Of a DNA stretch of 64,000 nucleotides, positions 33,801-46,400 are shown piece by piece. The notes beneath the pieces are model-generated. The model searched no databases, was not told where the DNA came from, and was given only the letters and a program-made list of their open reading frames with translations. The stretch is from Aporrectodea caliginosa (Eukaryota; Annelida; Clitellata; Crassiclitellata; Lumbricidae): the NCBI GenBank assembly GCA_020284085.1, contig JACEVL010000144.1, positions 124,001 to 188,000 on the forward strand, in the 5' to 3' direction. Position numbers and translations under genes: made by a program. How positions within the stretch are numbered: position 1 is the first letter of the stretch; each line of letters starts with the position of its first letter.

Positions 33801-36800
33801 CAATTGTTATGTTTGCTTCCAGTTGGGAAGTGATATGCCTATCCCAATGTCGTGTGTGACACAATGCTGATTAAGCAGTTCAGGGCAACTAGTGATGGCT
33901 TTTGGGTTATAGGACAAGTTACTAGGTCCAGGCTGAGGCTAAGACTGCTAAAATTGGCCTTGAGTCTTATTGTCAGCACTTGATAATTGTTATGGATTTA
34001 CAGTGTGATAAATTTTCTTCATACTCCAGAGTCCAGACCCTCTGTTCATTATGGCATGAATTCTGATATAACAGTCAGGTATATGGATCCCAAGTGTAGT
34101 CAGCTTTAGAAAGTGACCTTCTTATAAACAACCTAATTATCAGGCAGTTATTGGTACATCTTCCGAAGACAGTCATATAAGGAAGTTGTGGTGCATATAA
34201 TCAATGAATCAGTGATAACTCGTAAATGTCATATTTATGATTCAACAAAATGTGTTTAATTCTTAAAAATGAATATAAATAACTAATACATAATAATATA
34301 CTTATGATTAATAGATGAAGAGCAGTCATTAATTATTATGAAGTTGTTTTTTACAGCAGATATGAGCAATTCTATTTAATTTATTTTCCTTTCCATCTAT
34401 TTCCTTTTCAATTCCTTTCTGGTAAACAACATTTGCAGCTCTCACTCTTTACAGTTGAGTGGTTCTCTGAGGGGTTCTCAGCTGCTTATTGTACACAGAT
34501 CTCAAGTTTTTTACACTAGCCCTGAGAGGCAGCTATAGATCTCTGACAGATCTGTCCTTTTCAGCCGTGGTTGGGCTAGGAGTGCCATCTTGAAGGGGCG
34601 CTATATCAAGTTTTCTTTGATTGATTGAGGCTCTTCTCCTTCAATGAGCTTTGTGTCTCAGTATCTTTCATACATGGTCGCAGATTTCTCCACTCTGCCA
34701 CGCAATATGACGTGGTTGTTCTATCGACCCGAACTGTATAGAAGTTTTTGCTGTGGTCGGCCCACCCTCCTGGAATTAGTTGCCTAGCTAGCAACCTGTG
34801 ACATGAACTTAGTAACTTAATTTATAGCAATCATTTTATTGTGTCTGTGAGTCAGTGTACTTATATTTTCTTAATTATCTTGATACCTTTTTAGTGGAGA
34901 AGGAGATTGTGAATGAATTGGAGAAAAGGATCATGATCTTCGATGGTGGAATGGGTACGATGATCCAGAGACTGAAGCTGGAGGAAGAGGACTTCCGAGG
35001 CTCTGAATTCAAGGATCATCACAAGTCGTTGAAAGGAGACAATGACCTGCTAAGCATCACTAAACCAGATGCCATTCTTGCCATTCACAAAGTCAGTTTT
35101 CTCTGTCTCTGTTAATCTGTTGTAGCCTCAGTCTCTTATTTGATTCAATTGTTCTTTATTTTAGCCTCAGTTGATTTAGTTTTCAAAGTAAATGTAATCT
35201 TTGTGTTCTTCTTCAAGTTCTTCATCTGTGAGTAGATGCATGTGTCTATTGGCTTTTTTTGTGCTGGAGTTTTGTGCAGTGTTCATAATTCTTTGTATTA
35301 GGCAAATTACAAATTGCTATTGAGTAACAAAATATATAAATGTTCAAGAAACAAAGGTTCTGACTAAATAAAACTGGTTTGTAATGAAATAGTAAGTGTC
35401 ATTGGTGAATCCCAATTTTGTTTGTACTTCTTCGATTCCAGCAACACAAGACAGTTCTCAACTGTTATAGTACATTTATTGTACTGTGCACAAATGGGAA
35501 TTTCTTTCCATTACATGGTTTAAATCGAGTGCTGCAATTAGAACACTTGGTTGAAGTGTGTTTAGTCTGTGGACTAATGACAGATCAAAGTGATGGGCAA
35601 TGAAAGGTGTGACCTGCATAAATGATTGCAACTGACCTTGATTTTATGTTGCTTCCAGGCATACTTAGAAGCTGGTGCCGATTTCATTGAGACAAATACT
35701 TTCAGTGCCACAAAAATTGCTCAGGATGATTATGGGTTATCACACCTGGTTTGTATCTTCTCAGTTCTTACTAAATAAGTGAATATCTTTTTAAGTAAAA
35801 ATATTGCTCTGGAAACAGCGTAAAGTCAGATGGAGCTGACAGAATTGTAAACAGCTTTTAAGCACATTTAGTTATTTGTGTTTCAGCACAGAATTCAGAA
35901 TTGTTTCATATAATAAAGTTTCTGTTTTGATCTTTTGTGGGTAAGGTGAAGTACTCTTAGATTATATATATACAATGTTATACATGCCTGCATGCATTAT
36001 AATATACCGAGGCATTTATAGAGGAAACAAAAGAATATATTACAGAACTTTGGAGGGGACTGTATTGCACTTGTAGACTAAGCTGATGAGTTTTATGTTG
36101 AGTTTCTGTCAAGCAACATGAGATTTTGTAGCTAATTTTGCAGTTTCAGCCATCTTACTGTATCAATATATGCCTATTTTTATGAGCAGCATGAAATTTG
36201 TTGCAATTATTTACACAGTACTCTAACAATTTTTAAATTAACTTGGCTGCTCAGCTGTTTTTACAAGAAGTTTGTGTACTGTTGTTTTAAGGCATATCGC
36301 TTGAATCTGGAGTCTGCAAAACTTGCAAGACGAGCAGTTGATGAAGTCAGCCAAGCATCCGGTTTCTATTCTTTATTCATAATTCTGCATGTTTTTCAAG
36401 CAGTTTCATAGTCAGGAGTCAGGTTTTTTATTATGCACCAGCAGTGACTATGGGAGGAAGGTTAAGCAGGCTCCTGTTATGCTCTACTTGCCTACAATAG
36501 ACAAGTCTGTGGCTGCTGAGTGTTAAAAATGAAGTCTATAGGCTCCTTACTTAGGTGATGTTATGTCGATCTGCCAATATGAACAAAAAAGTCTGTTGTC
36601 ATTGGTTTGTAAAATAACAACATTGGGTGCATATAGAACAAAAAGTTAAAGTTCTTTCGGTTGCCAATTAAACGTTTTCAAACCAGGTTGGTCATGTTTG
36701 CTTAAATTTACTTTGTATGACATTATGTCTAGGATTTCTGAACTCATCCACATGTGAAATTTCAAATTTTATCCCAGTTCTATTGTGTCACAACCTGGTT

Positions 36801-39800
36801 TCATCAAAAAGTTCTTTCTAGAACTGTTAACTAAAGTCTTTTGACCCTTGTACATGGATGTCAGTGGTAGATGGAAATCTGTTAGTTGGGCTCTGTATAT
36901 GCGCAGTCCCTGTTCCACCGGCCGAGACTTCCATGATCCAGCAGAGAAGGTTTGCTATGGTCAGCCCATCCGCCTGGAACAACCTGCGACATGAACTTCT
37001 CAGTCTCTCTGCGTCTTTTCCACAAATGCTTGAAGACTATTCTGTTCGATCCTGGTTTCAATGTGATAGGTTCGGTGCACCTCTGTTGAGTTTCTCTTGA
37101 AGTGGTGCTATATAAATGTTCAATTACAACTCTTGAAATGCTTGTGTTTTCATACGCACCCACTTTTATCACTTTTGACTTTTGGTCTGAATAGCCTGAT
37201 GCAGCATATCTATAAATATATATGTAAATGTACATCTGTACCAGTAGTCCAGTATTGTAATTGTAATTGTAATTGAACATTTGTATAGCGCCACTCAATG
37301 ATTCAGACCCAGGGCTCTAACAAATAAGATAGTCTTCAGGCGTTTCCGAAACAGAGGAAGAAAAAGGCTGAGGAGTATATATATTCTATTCTATTCTATT
37401 TACGGACTTATAAAGCACCTCTCGCAGTACAACCTAATCAGAGGCGCTTCCAGTGCGAAGGGCCCCTCGAAAAAAGAAAAGTTTTAAGAGAACGAGCAGA
37501 AACAGTGGTGCCCCCAGATAACATCACATATGCATATGCATGTATATATACATATATATATATTTAATTATTTATGCATGTATACTGGTACATGTGTGTT
37601 TATTCTTTGGATATTCATTTAAAACTTTAATTTATGAGAGATCAGTTCATCTGGCCGTTCTGCTAAACTTTCAGGTGTGAAGCGTTATGTAGTTGGAGCG
37701 CTGGGACCAACCAATCGCACTCTTTCTATCTCACCATCAGTTGAGAAACCAGAATACCGAAACATCAGTGAGACAGCATTTTGCTCTTTATATAGCTCTG
37801 TAGACATCAGTAGTTGATTTTCTTTTAATGTGATGTGAATTTGTTGTGTATTTGGATTTGTAATATCATTTGAAAATATACTTGTCTGGCAATGCTGGGC
37901 CAGGAGCACTTCATAGTTTTTTTAAAGACATCCACCACAGCATGTCTTTGATACAGAAACACCAAATCTAACATGTACGACTTACACTGTAGCGAATGTA
38001 ACTAAAGCACGACTTACACTGTAGCGAATGTAACTAAAGCACGACTTACACTGTAGCAAATATAACTAAAGCACGACGTACACTGTAGCGAATGTAACTG
38101 AAGCACAACTTACACTGTAGCGAATGTAACTAAAGCATGACTTACACTGTAGTGAATGTAACTAAAGCACGACTTACACTTTCAAATTCAAATTTTATTA
38201 GAATCGATTCCATGAACAGCACTGAACACAATGTACACGTGTGAATACAGTCGTTAACAGTTTACATTTCGCCATTAATAAGAAACAGAAATTGAAGAGG
38301 TCATAGTCTAACAGGTTAAGTAATAAAAATCGATTCGTGGGGAGAAGAAGCCCAATGGGCTTATCTAGTCTTCCCCACTATGATGGAACAAATTGATAGA
38401 GCTAGAAAGGAAACATGAGCCAGTTCGATTAACTTAGGATGAGAAGTAGTAAAATCAACATCAGTTAAGTAAGTGTTTTTTATAGGCCTGTTTGAAGGAG
38501 TTGAGTGACTTTTGATTACGGATGCCAAGGTCAATGGAGTTCCGTAGTTTAGGCCCAGTTATTCTAGCAGAAAATTGCCTAACATTAGTTTTACAGATTG
38601 CCTAACATTAGTTTTACAGATTGCAGAACGAAGATTAAACCGAAACAAATTGATAGAGCTAGAAAGGAAACATGAGCCAGTTCGATTAACTTAGGATGAG
38701 AAGTAGTAAAATCAACATCAGTTAAGTAAGTGTTTTTTACAAAGATTAAACCGAGATCTAATGTTATAACCATGAACCATTAGTGGAGAAATAACAATTA
38801 AATATACTGGGTAAGGTTTGGCTCTGATGTCGGTACATGAATATAGCAAGTTGGAGTTTATGTAGGTCAAAGATAGTTAGTTAGTTTAAACGTTTAAACA
38901 GACTAGAGGTCTTAGCCAAGTAGTGTACACTAGCTATGATTCTTACAACCCTCTTTTGGAGTAAGTATTGTATTTGTATTGTATTTGAACACTTGTTATA
39001 GCGCCCCTACCAGATTGCCCATTCAGAGGCGCTCCCGACCACTGCGCGGACGCTGAATCGGAGTTTCACGCCGAAGCGCATGAGCAATTGCGAGTGAAGG
39101 ACTTGCCCAGGGTCCCTACGCGGCGGCTTTGAGGTGGATTCGAACCCGCAACCCTCCAGCTGCAAGGCACCGAACATACCCCTACACCACCGCGCCCCAG
39201 TTGTATTGTGTTGTATTGTATTGTATTGTACTCCACGTTTATATTGCGACCGAGCCACCCGCAGTAAAGATCCGAGAAATTAATCTCTGATAAACCGACC
39301 GACCCGGAATCGAACTCGGGGCGCCGGCGTGGAGAGAGGGCTACCAACCCACTCGGCCACTCAGGATCCCTGTATAGGTTAGAGTGGAGTTTTATACCCA
39401 CTTGCCCATATTATAGCACCATAATTAAGGTAGGGTCAAATGAAAGTATTATATAAAGTACGGAGAGTATTAGGTGGAAGAGTAGTTTTAAAGTCTTCTG
39501 ATAACCCCTATAGACTTGGCTATCTTATTTTTAACTAAGTTAATGTTGGCATGCCATTTTAGGTGTTCATCCATAATTTTACCTAGAAACTTGACTTGAG
39601 TTACCCGCTTTACGGGGATGTTATTAATACTAATGGTCTTGCTAGGATCATCCTGGACCTTTCTTCTGGAGCTAGAGAAGATAATATAATTAGTCTTTTT
39701 AATGTTGAGAGACAGAAGGTTAGCATGAAACCAATTGGTTAAGTGAAGCAGTTCAGAATTCATGGTGTCATATAAGTCATGGTCATTATCAGCAGTGACA

Positions 39801-42800
39801 AAAACAGTGGTATCATCTGCAAATAAGTAGAACAGAAGCTTGTTAGTACAATTATTAATATCATTGATATAGATCAGGAATAAAAGGGGACCCAGGATGG
39901 ACCCCTGCGGGACACCACAGTGAATGGAAGCCAGGTTAGAAAAGGTTTTGTCAAAATTTACTTGCTGAAATCTGTAGGTCAGATAAGATTTGAACCATTC
40001 CAAAGCCATCCCTCTAATGCCATAGTAGATCAATTTGTCCAATAGGATGTCATGTTTAATGGTATCGAATGCTTTGGACAGATCTAAGAATACACCAATA
40101 GTGATTTTGCGATGGCCAAGTGCTTCAGTAAGCTTATCGACTACATCCATAATGGAATAAGTGGTAGAATGGTTTTTTCTGAACCCAAACTGTTTATTGT
40201 ATATGGATTTATTAGTTTCCAAGAAATGATATAGTCTATCATGCATGGCTCTTTCAAGGATTTTAGATAAACAGGTTAGTTTAGATATCGGTCTATAATT
40301 GGCCATGTCATGACAGTCACCAGATTTAAAGATAGGTGAAATATTGGCAATTTTCATAGCCTTGGGAACAATACCAGTGGTAAAGGATTGATTAATTAGG
40401 TGCATGATAGAAAATGTAACTAATGCACGACTTACATTGTAGTGAATGTAACTAAAACACGTCTTACACTGTAGTTAATATAACTAAAGCACAACTTACA
40501 CTGTAGTGAATGTAACTAAAGCACGACTTACGCTTTAATGAATGTAACTAAAGCACGACTTACACTTTAATGAATGTAACTAAAGCACTTAGTATCTGTT
40601 AACTCATGCCCAAAACAAAATGATGACTGATTGATGCCTGGAGTATTATGACTGCAGTGCTGTTCAAAGCTCCAGATTACATTGAATTAGCTTCTCAGTT
40701 AGACAGTTACACTACATTACGTGTTACATTAAATTACACTATGTATCTACTATCTAAAGCAAGACCTCACTTTTGTCATTGTGCATCTGTGTCCATATCT
40801 TGCAGCATTTGATCAGCTAGTTGAAGCCTATTGTGAAGAAGCTAGAGGTTTGCTAGACGGAGGAGCTGACATACTCATGGTGGAAACGATCTTTGATACA
40901 GCAAATGCAAAGGTAGTCTTTGTCAGAATCTAAACCTTCGGGAAAACGATGAAAAATGTTATTGATGGTCCACTGGGTTAAGGAGCTTAGAAGGCAAGAC
41001 TATGAGAGTGAAATTGCAGCAAAAAGTTAAAAATTTAGAAATGAAAGGAAAGTAGATTTCAGCAATTATGGTAATAGGGTGAAGAATTGTGATGGAAAAA
41101 GTATGCAAAGATGGTCTAATAGGATGGGGAAAGGTATATCGGAAATGGAGCATGACATGAACATGTAGAAGGAGTAAATGGGAAATGGTAAATGGTAATG
41201 GAAGGCACAATGGAAAAAAAAGGGAAAGTAAAGTGATAGGAGGAAGTTATCATAATAGAGAGTGCTGCTGAGCTGACAGAGGAGTGTTAGAAAATGAATA
41301 GAAGCTCATAGTGGCGGTGTATGTATGTATGTATGAGCACTTGTTATAGCGCCCCTTCAAGATTTTCACGCTGAAGCGCATGAGCAATTGCGAGTGAAGG
41401 ACTTGCACAGGGTCCCTACGTGGTGGCTTGAGGTGGATTCGAACCCGCAACCCTGCGGCTGCAAGGCACCGAGCATATCCCTACACCACCGCGCCCCACA
41501 CATATTAGTACGGTGGATATTAGTACGATGAAGACATTGAAGAGGGCAGAATGTTGTAACATTTTGTATCTGCCTACATTAGCCAAATCTTTAACTCTGG
41601 AACTCTGACAGATGACTTCAGAATCTTTAGATTTCTGTGTGTTTTACTTGTAGGCGGCCATCTTTGCCATTCAGCAGACGTTTGATGAGGGCTATTCAGA
41701 AGTGCCGGTCTTCGTTTCCGGAACAATCGTTGACAAAAGTGGACGAACTCTGTCGGGTCAGACAGCGGAGGCATTCATCATCAGTGTTTCACATGCCAAA
41801 CCTCTTTGGTATGAGAAATTTGACCGCTCTTTGTGCAATAACCATATTTTTTGTTCTGAACATAATTGTAGAAATATATAAATAGGAGGTAGGCTGATGA
41901 CTGGCTACATGAACTTGACTTAGCAATATACTTCTTGACTCTAAAAGACGTTTTTTGATGTAGTTATTGCATGTTTTCATCTGCTTGGACTCAGTGGTTA
42001 CAAGACATAGTTTTGCTAGTCTACGAATGTCTGCTTAAAACTGGTTCTAATCTCAGTAATGCAATAGAATTAACAGTGGTGTAATTGAATGGTGAGAATG
42101 GCGAAGAAGCAGAAGATGACGACAGAATGCATAATGAAGGCAGGAACACTGGAACAATTACTTTAAAGGATAGTGATAGGAATGATAATACTGATTGAAG
42201 AGTGATGATGTTAATGTTTTGTTGTTGATGTTTAGTCTTGGTTTGAACTGTGCGCTTGGAGCCAAAGAAATGAGGCCATTTATTGAATGCATTGGAAGCA
42301 ACACAAAGGCCTATGTCGTTTGCTACCCTAACGCCGGTTAGCTTTCTTCTTTTTCTTCTCTCATTTCAAGTTATGACATTGATTACTATTTTGGTTCTTT
42401 ATGATTTTGTATTTTGGTCTGAATGTGTTTTTTCATGTAAATTTTTTGAGTCTGGGTCTTTGTTATTGTTATTATATGTTACTATTATTATGATTATTAT
42501 TACAGTTTAGTTTTATGACTCAAAAACCTGTATAAACATATGTTGAGAGCATTGTGGTTGGTGGTAGGTAGTTCCAGCTAGATTGTCTAGTGACAAACAC
42601 CTTATAAACCATGTTGTCTGATTCCTTCCTAGAATGGTCGTCTAATATACAAATTATTCAGTCATTTGTTTTAATTCTGTCGTCTACATTATTTTATTGT
42701 CTTGAAGCCTTTCACAGATTCACTAGTTTCTTTGATAACCGTGTTTTAGGGCTGCCCAATACATTTGGTGACTATGATGAGACTCCTGAGATAACAGGTC

Positions 42801-43411
42801 AATTGCTCAAGGTAAAAACCAACTCATAAAATGTTCTTGAGGTTATAGATTTTAATATCAGAAGTTCGCTGATTGAGATCATACATCACGTTACATCGTG
42901 CATGCATGTGAACGCATATACACACAGTCTATGCTGGCTGCTAATTACATTCACTAATATTTAATCGCATTATTGTGTAGGCTACCAGTTCCTGTTTAAA
43001 TAAGATTTTAAGTTAGGTTGTTAATAGCCTTAGTATTGAGGTCATTTAATAAAATAAATGACTGATTCAAAACTTACTCTTTCTTTCTTTATGACTTTCT
43101 TATTTCATGGTTGTGTGCTGATATGAACATCGATTAAAAATACAGTAAATTTTACAGTATATTTAGGTTACATAAGTTTCAGGTATTGCCTTTTATGTTT
43201 TGTGTGTTGTCATCAGTGTTCCTGGCTTTTGTATGTTCAGTGTTCTAAATTCTGTGCTCTTTTCTGTATATTACTCTTTAATTTTTGTCACATTGATGTG
43301 TGCATGCATCTGTATTTGTTAATCTCTTATTCTTATGTTTTAGAGTTTTGCTGAAGATGGCCTTGTCAACATTGTGGGTGGGTGTTGTGGAACTACACCT
43401 GAACACATCAG
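30857..43411 (+). CDS. MTR: MTR part 1: leader exon and homocysteine-binding domain (exons 1-10)
   Basis: Exons are 30857-30905, 34895-35091, 35659-35748, 36292-36361, 37675-37767, 40806-40912, 41654-41808, 42236-42336, 42750-42811 and 43344-43411. The (beta/alpha)8 barrel starts with [20 protein letters not shown] supplies the first Zn cysteine and [10 protein letters not shown] the other two, so the thiolate-activating zinc site is complete. [21 protein letters not shown] sequence is conserved, with Val-Ser-Gly here. Donors are canonical GT; the exon 2 donor (GTCAGT) is weaker than the others. Intron 5 holds a minisatellite split by a LINE with two nested SINEs, and intron 10 holds a truncated L2-like LINE. 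Confidence 0.94.
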
Positions 43412-46400
43412 GTATGTCAGTGTGTAATTCTTATGTGTGGTGTATGTAGATGATTTCTGTGAAGATTGTAGCTGTGTTGTTCATGGACACTTGTAGTGTC
43501 TGGTAAAACGTTGAACATACACCAACCTTAGGCCACACTAACTGACTTTAGTCTTAAGCTGGTGTGCCTCTGCTGTTTCACTGGACTGTTTACCAGTATA
43601 TATGTCTGTGAATCTATTGGGATTCGCTGTTAATGTAATCATTATTATTATTAGTGAGTTAATTAGTAACTTTTATAGCACTAGTATGTAATGCACCAGG
43701 CAGTGGCCAATGGTGCATCAGATCAAAGCCATAACCAGGTCCACATCCAGGAGGTCAGTCTGTTGAGACAGGGAGACAGCCTAGGGTGGATAAGCAATCC
43801 AAGGTCTATAAGTTTTAAGTTAAGTATGAAACGACACAAGCGACCGAGCAGGATGATCAGATGCAGGAAGCGAAGCACAAAATTTAGGTTCAGCAACTGA
43901 AAAAACTCATTCACGCAGCACAGTTCTAGTTTTAGGCATAAGCACAGAAGTGCATTCAGGTGACCTTGTTGAATTGTGATAAGACTGTCAGAGGTTAAAT
44001 TAGTTGTATTTGTATTGTTGCATAAATTTATTATGGTTTGATGGATGAGGTGAGCCACGACATCAAATTACATGTCTCATCGGTGCATCAATCATGCTGT
44101 TGTGTGACCTTTTGCATTTGATAAATATATATAACAGTATATAAATAATGAGAAAAAATGTCTTCTGCATACAGCAAGAGTTAGACTAGCCCAATTGCTA
44201 GATTAAAAGCATTAGCCAAAAATTTCATTAAGTGAGATTTTCCTGAGGTCTTACCTGTAACGTTCTTAATTCATTCATTCATTCATTCATTCAGAGCATT
44301 TATATAGCGCCCCTTCAAGAAACTACTCAGGAGCGCTCCCGGCCCAGCCACGACTAAAGAAAAAAGACTTGAGGGACTTGTAGAACCCTGTCAGATGGCT
44401 TACAAGTAAAAAACGGAGCTTAAGTGGTAGGTCATTCCAAATGGAAGGGCCAACAACCGAGAAAGCACGGCGCTGCCTAATAGCCAAGCGAGTCCGTGGA
44501 ACAAGGAACTCACCCCTCGTCGCAGAGCGAAGCACCCGACGCGCTGGAACATCAGACACTGGGCGACAAAGATCACAAAGATGGAGCGCAGCCAAGAACA
44601 CAACGAGAAACAAGAGCAGCAATGCGATATGAGATACGCTGAGACACAGGAAGCTAATGCAACACATCACGCATGTATGCAGAGACAGGAGAGTACTTAG
44701 GAAGCCGACCAATAAGCCGAGCAGCCGAGCGTAGAACTCGATCTAGTCGCCCCAAAACACCAAGGGGAAGGCCAGCAAGTAGTGAGGAACAGTGGTCAAT
44801 TCGACTAGTAACAAAGGCATGAACAAGGACCACAACTGCATCATGAGAGAGAGAGCGAGAGACCACTCGAAGCTGACGAAGCTGATAATAACAACTCCGT
44901 GCAATTGAGTTCACATGTTGAGATAAAGTAAGCTCGGAGTCAAGAGAAAGTCCCAGATCACGAACTGTGAGGGAAAAGGTTATGTGAGGAAAGAGCAGGG
45001 TAAGTTGAGGAAAGTCGATACCCTGCAGTTGTCTACGGCTACCCAGCCAAATGAGCTGTGTTTTAGAGGGATTTAAGAGTAGCCGATTGGAGGCCATCCA
45101 AGAAGAGAGGACATCCATAGTCAGACACATCTGACTCACAGTAGCCACTGCATCAGCTGAATGGGTGTGGATGTAGGCTTGCACATCATCGGCAAATAGT
45201 TGGTGTAGAAGCCCCTGAGACGTCAACAAGGAGCAGACATCAGCAGTATAAAGAAGATAAAGCAGCGGGCCCAGGACAGAACCCTGGGGCACACCCAAAG
45301 GGGCAGGGACCCAAAGAGACCTGGACGAACCAAGGACTACACAATTTGAGCGGTCAGTTAAAAAAGATCTAAGCCATTCTAGAGGCTGGTCCACCAAGCC
45401 AAAGGAAGTAGAGAGGCGCTGCAAGAGAATGGAGTGGTCCACACAGTCAAAAGCAGAGCTTACATCAAAGAGAGCAAGGAGAGTAACCTGACCACAGTCA
45501 ACTGCGCTATAGAAGTCTGACAAAAGCCGAAGCAGGAGAGTCTCCGTGGAGTGATTCCGACGGAAACCCGACTGCTGCGACGGAATCAATTCATTCACAT
45601 CTAGATAAGTAATCAGCTGGTTAGCAACAATGCGTTCCAGTATTTTAGATAAAAAGTTACATTCGCAATGGGGCGATAGTTTGCTGGATCACTCTGGTCC
45701 AGACCATCATGCTTCAGAACTGGTAGAAGAACGGAACGTTTCTGTGAGACTGGTAGGCATGCCTCACGGATCGAACAGTTGCACAGAATAGTGAGGAAGG
45801 GAAGGAGATCGTCAATTAATTCCTGAACAAGAAATGTTGGTGCAGGATCCAACTCGCACGTCTTGGCGGCAGAGGAGAGGATGAGTCGATGGAGGTCCAA
45901 ACTCGAAATCTCCTGGAGAGCAGGAAGCCGATGCTCCGTGGTAGAAAACGTAGGCGGAGAAGAGTCAGCAGTGGAACTCCGAATAGACGAAATCTTGGCA
46001 GAGAATCGCTCCAAGAATGCCTCTGCAGAGAATGGCGGAGGAGACTCCGACTGACGACCACCCCTCTGACGACCAAGGAGGCCATTGAAGGTGGTCCACA
46101 GCCTTTTCGGATCTTTCGACTGGCGAGAGATGATGGCCTCCCAGTATTCACGTTCTCTGGCGCGGTACGAGGTATGCATTTCTCTAACGAAGCGGACCCA
46201 CGCGGCCCGATCAGCTGGAGAGCGTGTTCTTCTGTAGATTCTCTCAAGCCGTCGTGCCTGTCGTCGGAGCTTCCGGCACTCTGCATCAAACCACGGAGAA
46301 GATGGACGGTAGCGCGATTGGACACTGCGCAACGGTAGAAATGTGTCTAAGAGACCAGACAACGCGGTCTCATAAGAGCTGAACAGCTCTGTTGTAGAGC

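Larger units (their letters stand above)
38181..40410 (-). mobile_element. CR1/Jockey-like LINE inserted in the minisatellite
   Basis: Minus-strand frame 39488-40405 with [60 protein letters not shown] and FADDTTVF. The frame decays after GVIRRL; the 3' part is non-coding, carries a duplicated block of about 90 bp (38389-38482 and 38648-38741) and ends with (aatttg)n. It is interrupted by two SINEs at 38964-39369. The 5' part with endonuclease is missing. MTR intron 5. Confidence 0.85.

Noticed and set aside
37975..38180. CRISPR-like array of regularly spaced repeats
   Set aside because: The repeats are contiguous without unique spacers, lie in an animal intron and continue on the far side of a LINE. 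It is a minisatellite.
39201..39369. tRNA gene candidates (also at 22960, 20500, 1340, 41450 and 58040)
   Set aside because: A- and B-box motifs are present, but acceptor stems are not complementary and each continues into a SINE body and tail.
34895..43411. Betaine-homocysteine methyltransferase
   Set aside because: The homocysteine domain alone could fit, but exons 11-21 continue in phase into pterin and cobalamin domains.
45889..46338. 149-residue plus-strand frame
   Set aside because: Antisense shadow of the LINE linker region; no independent support.
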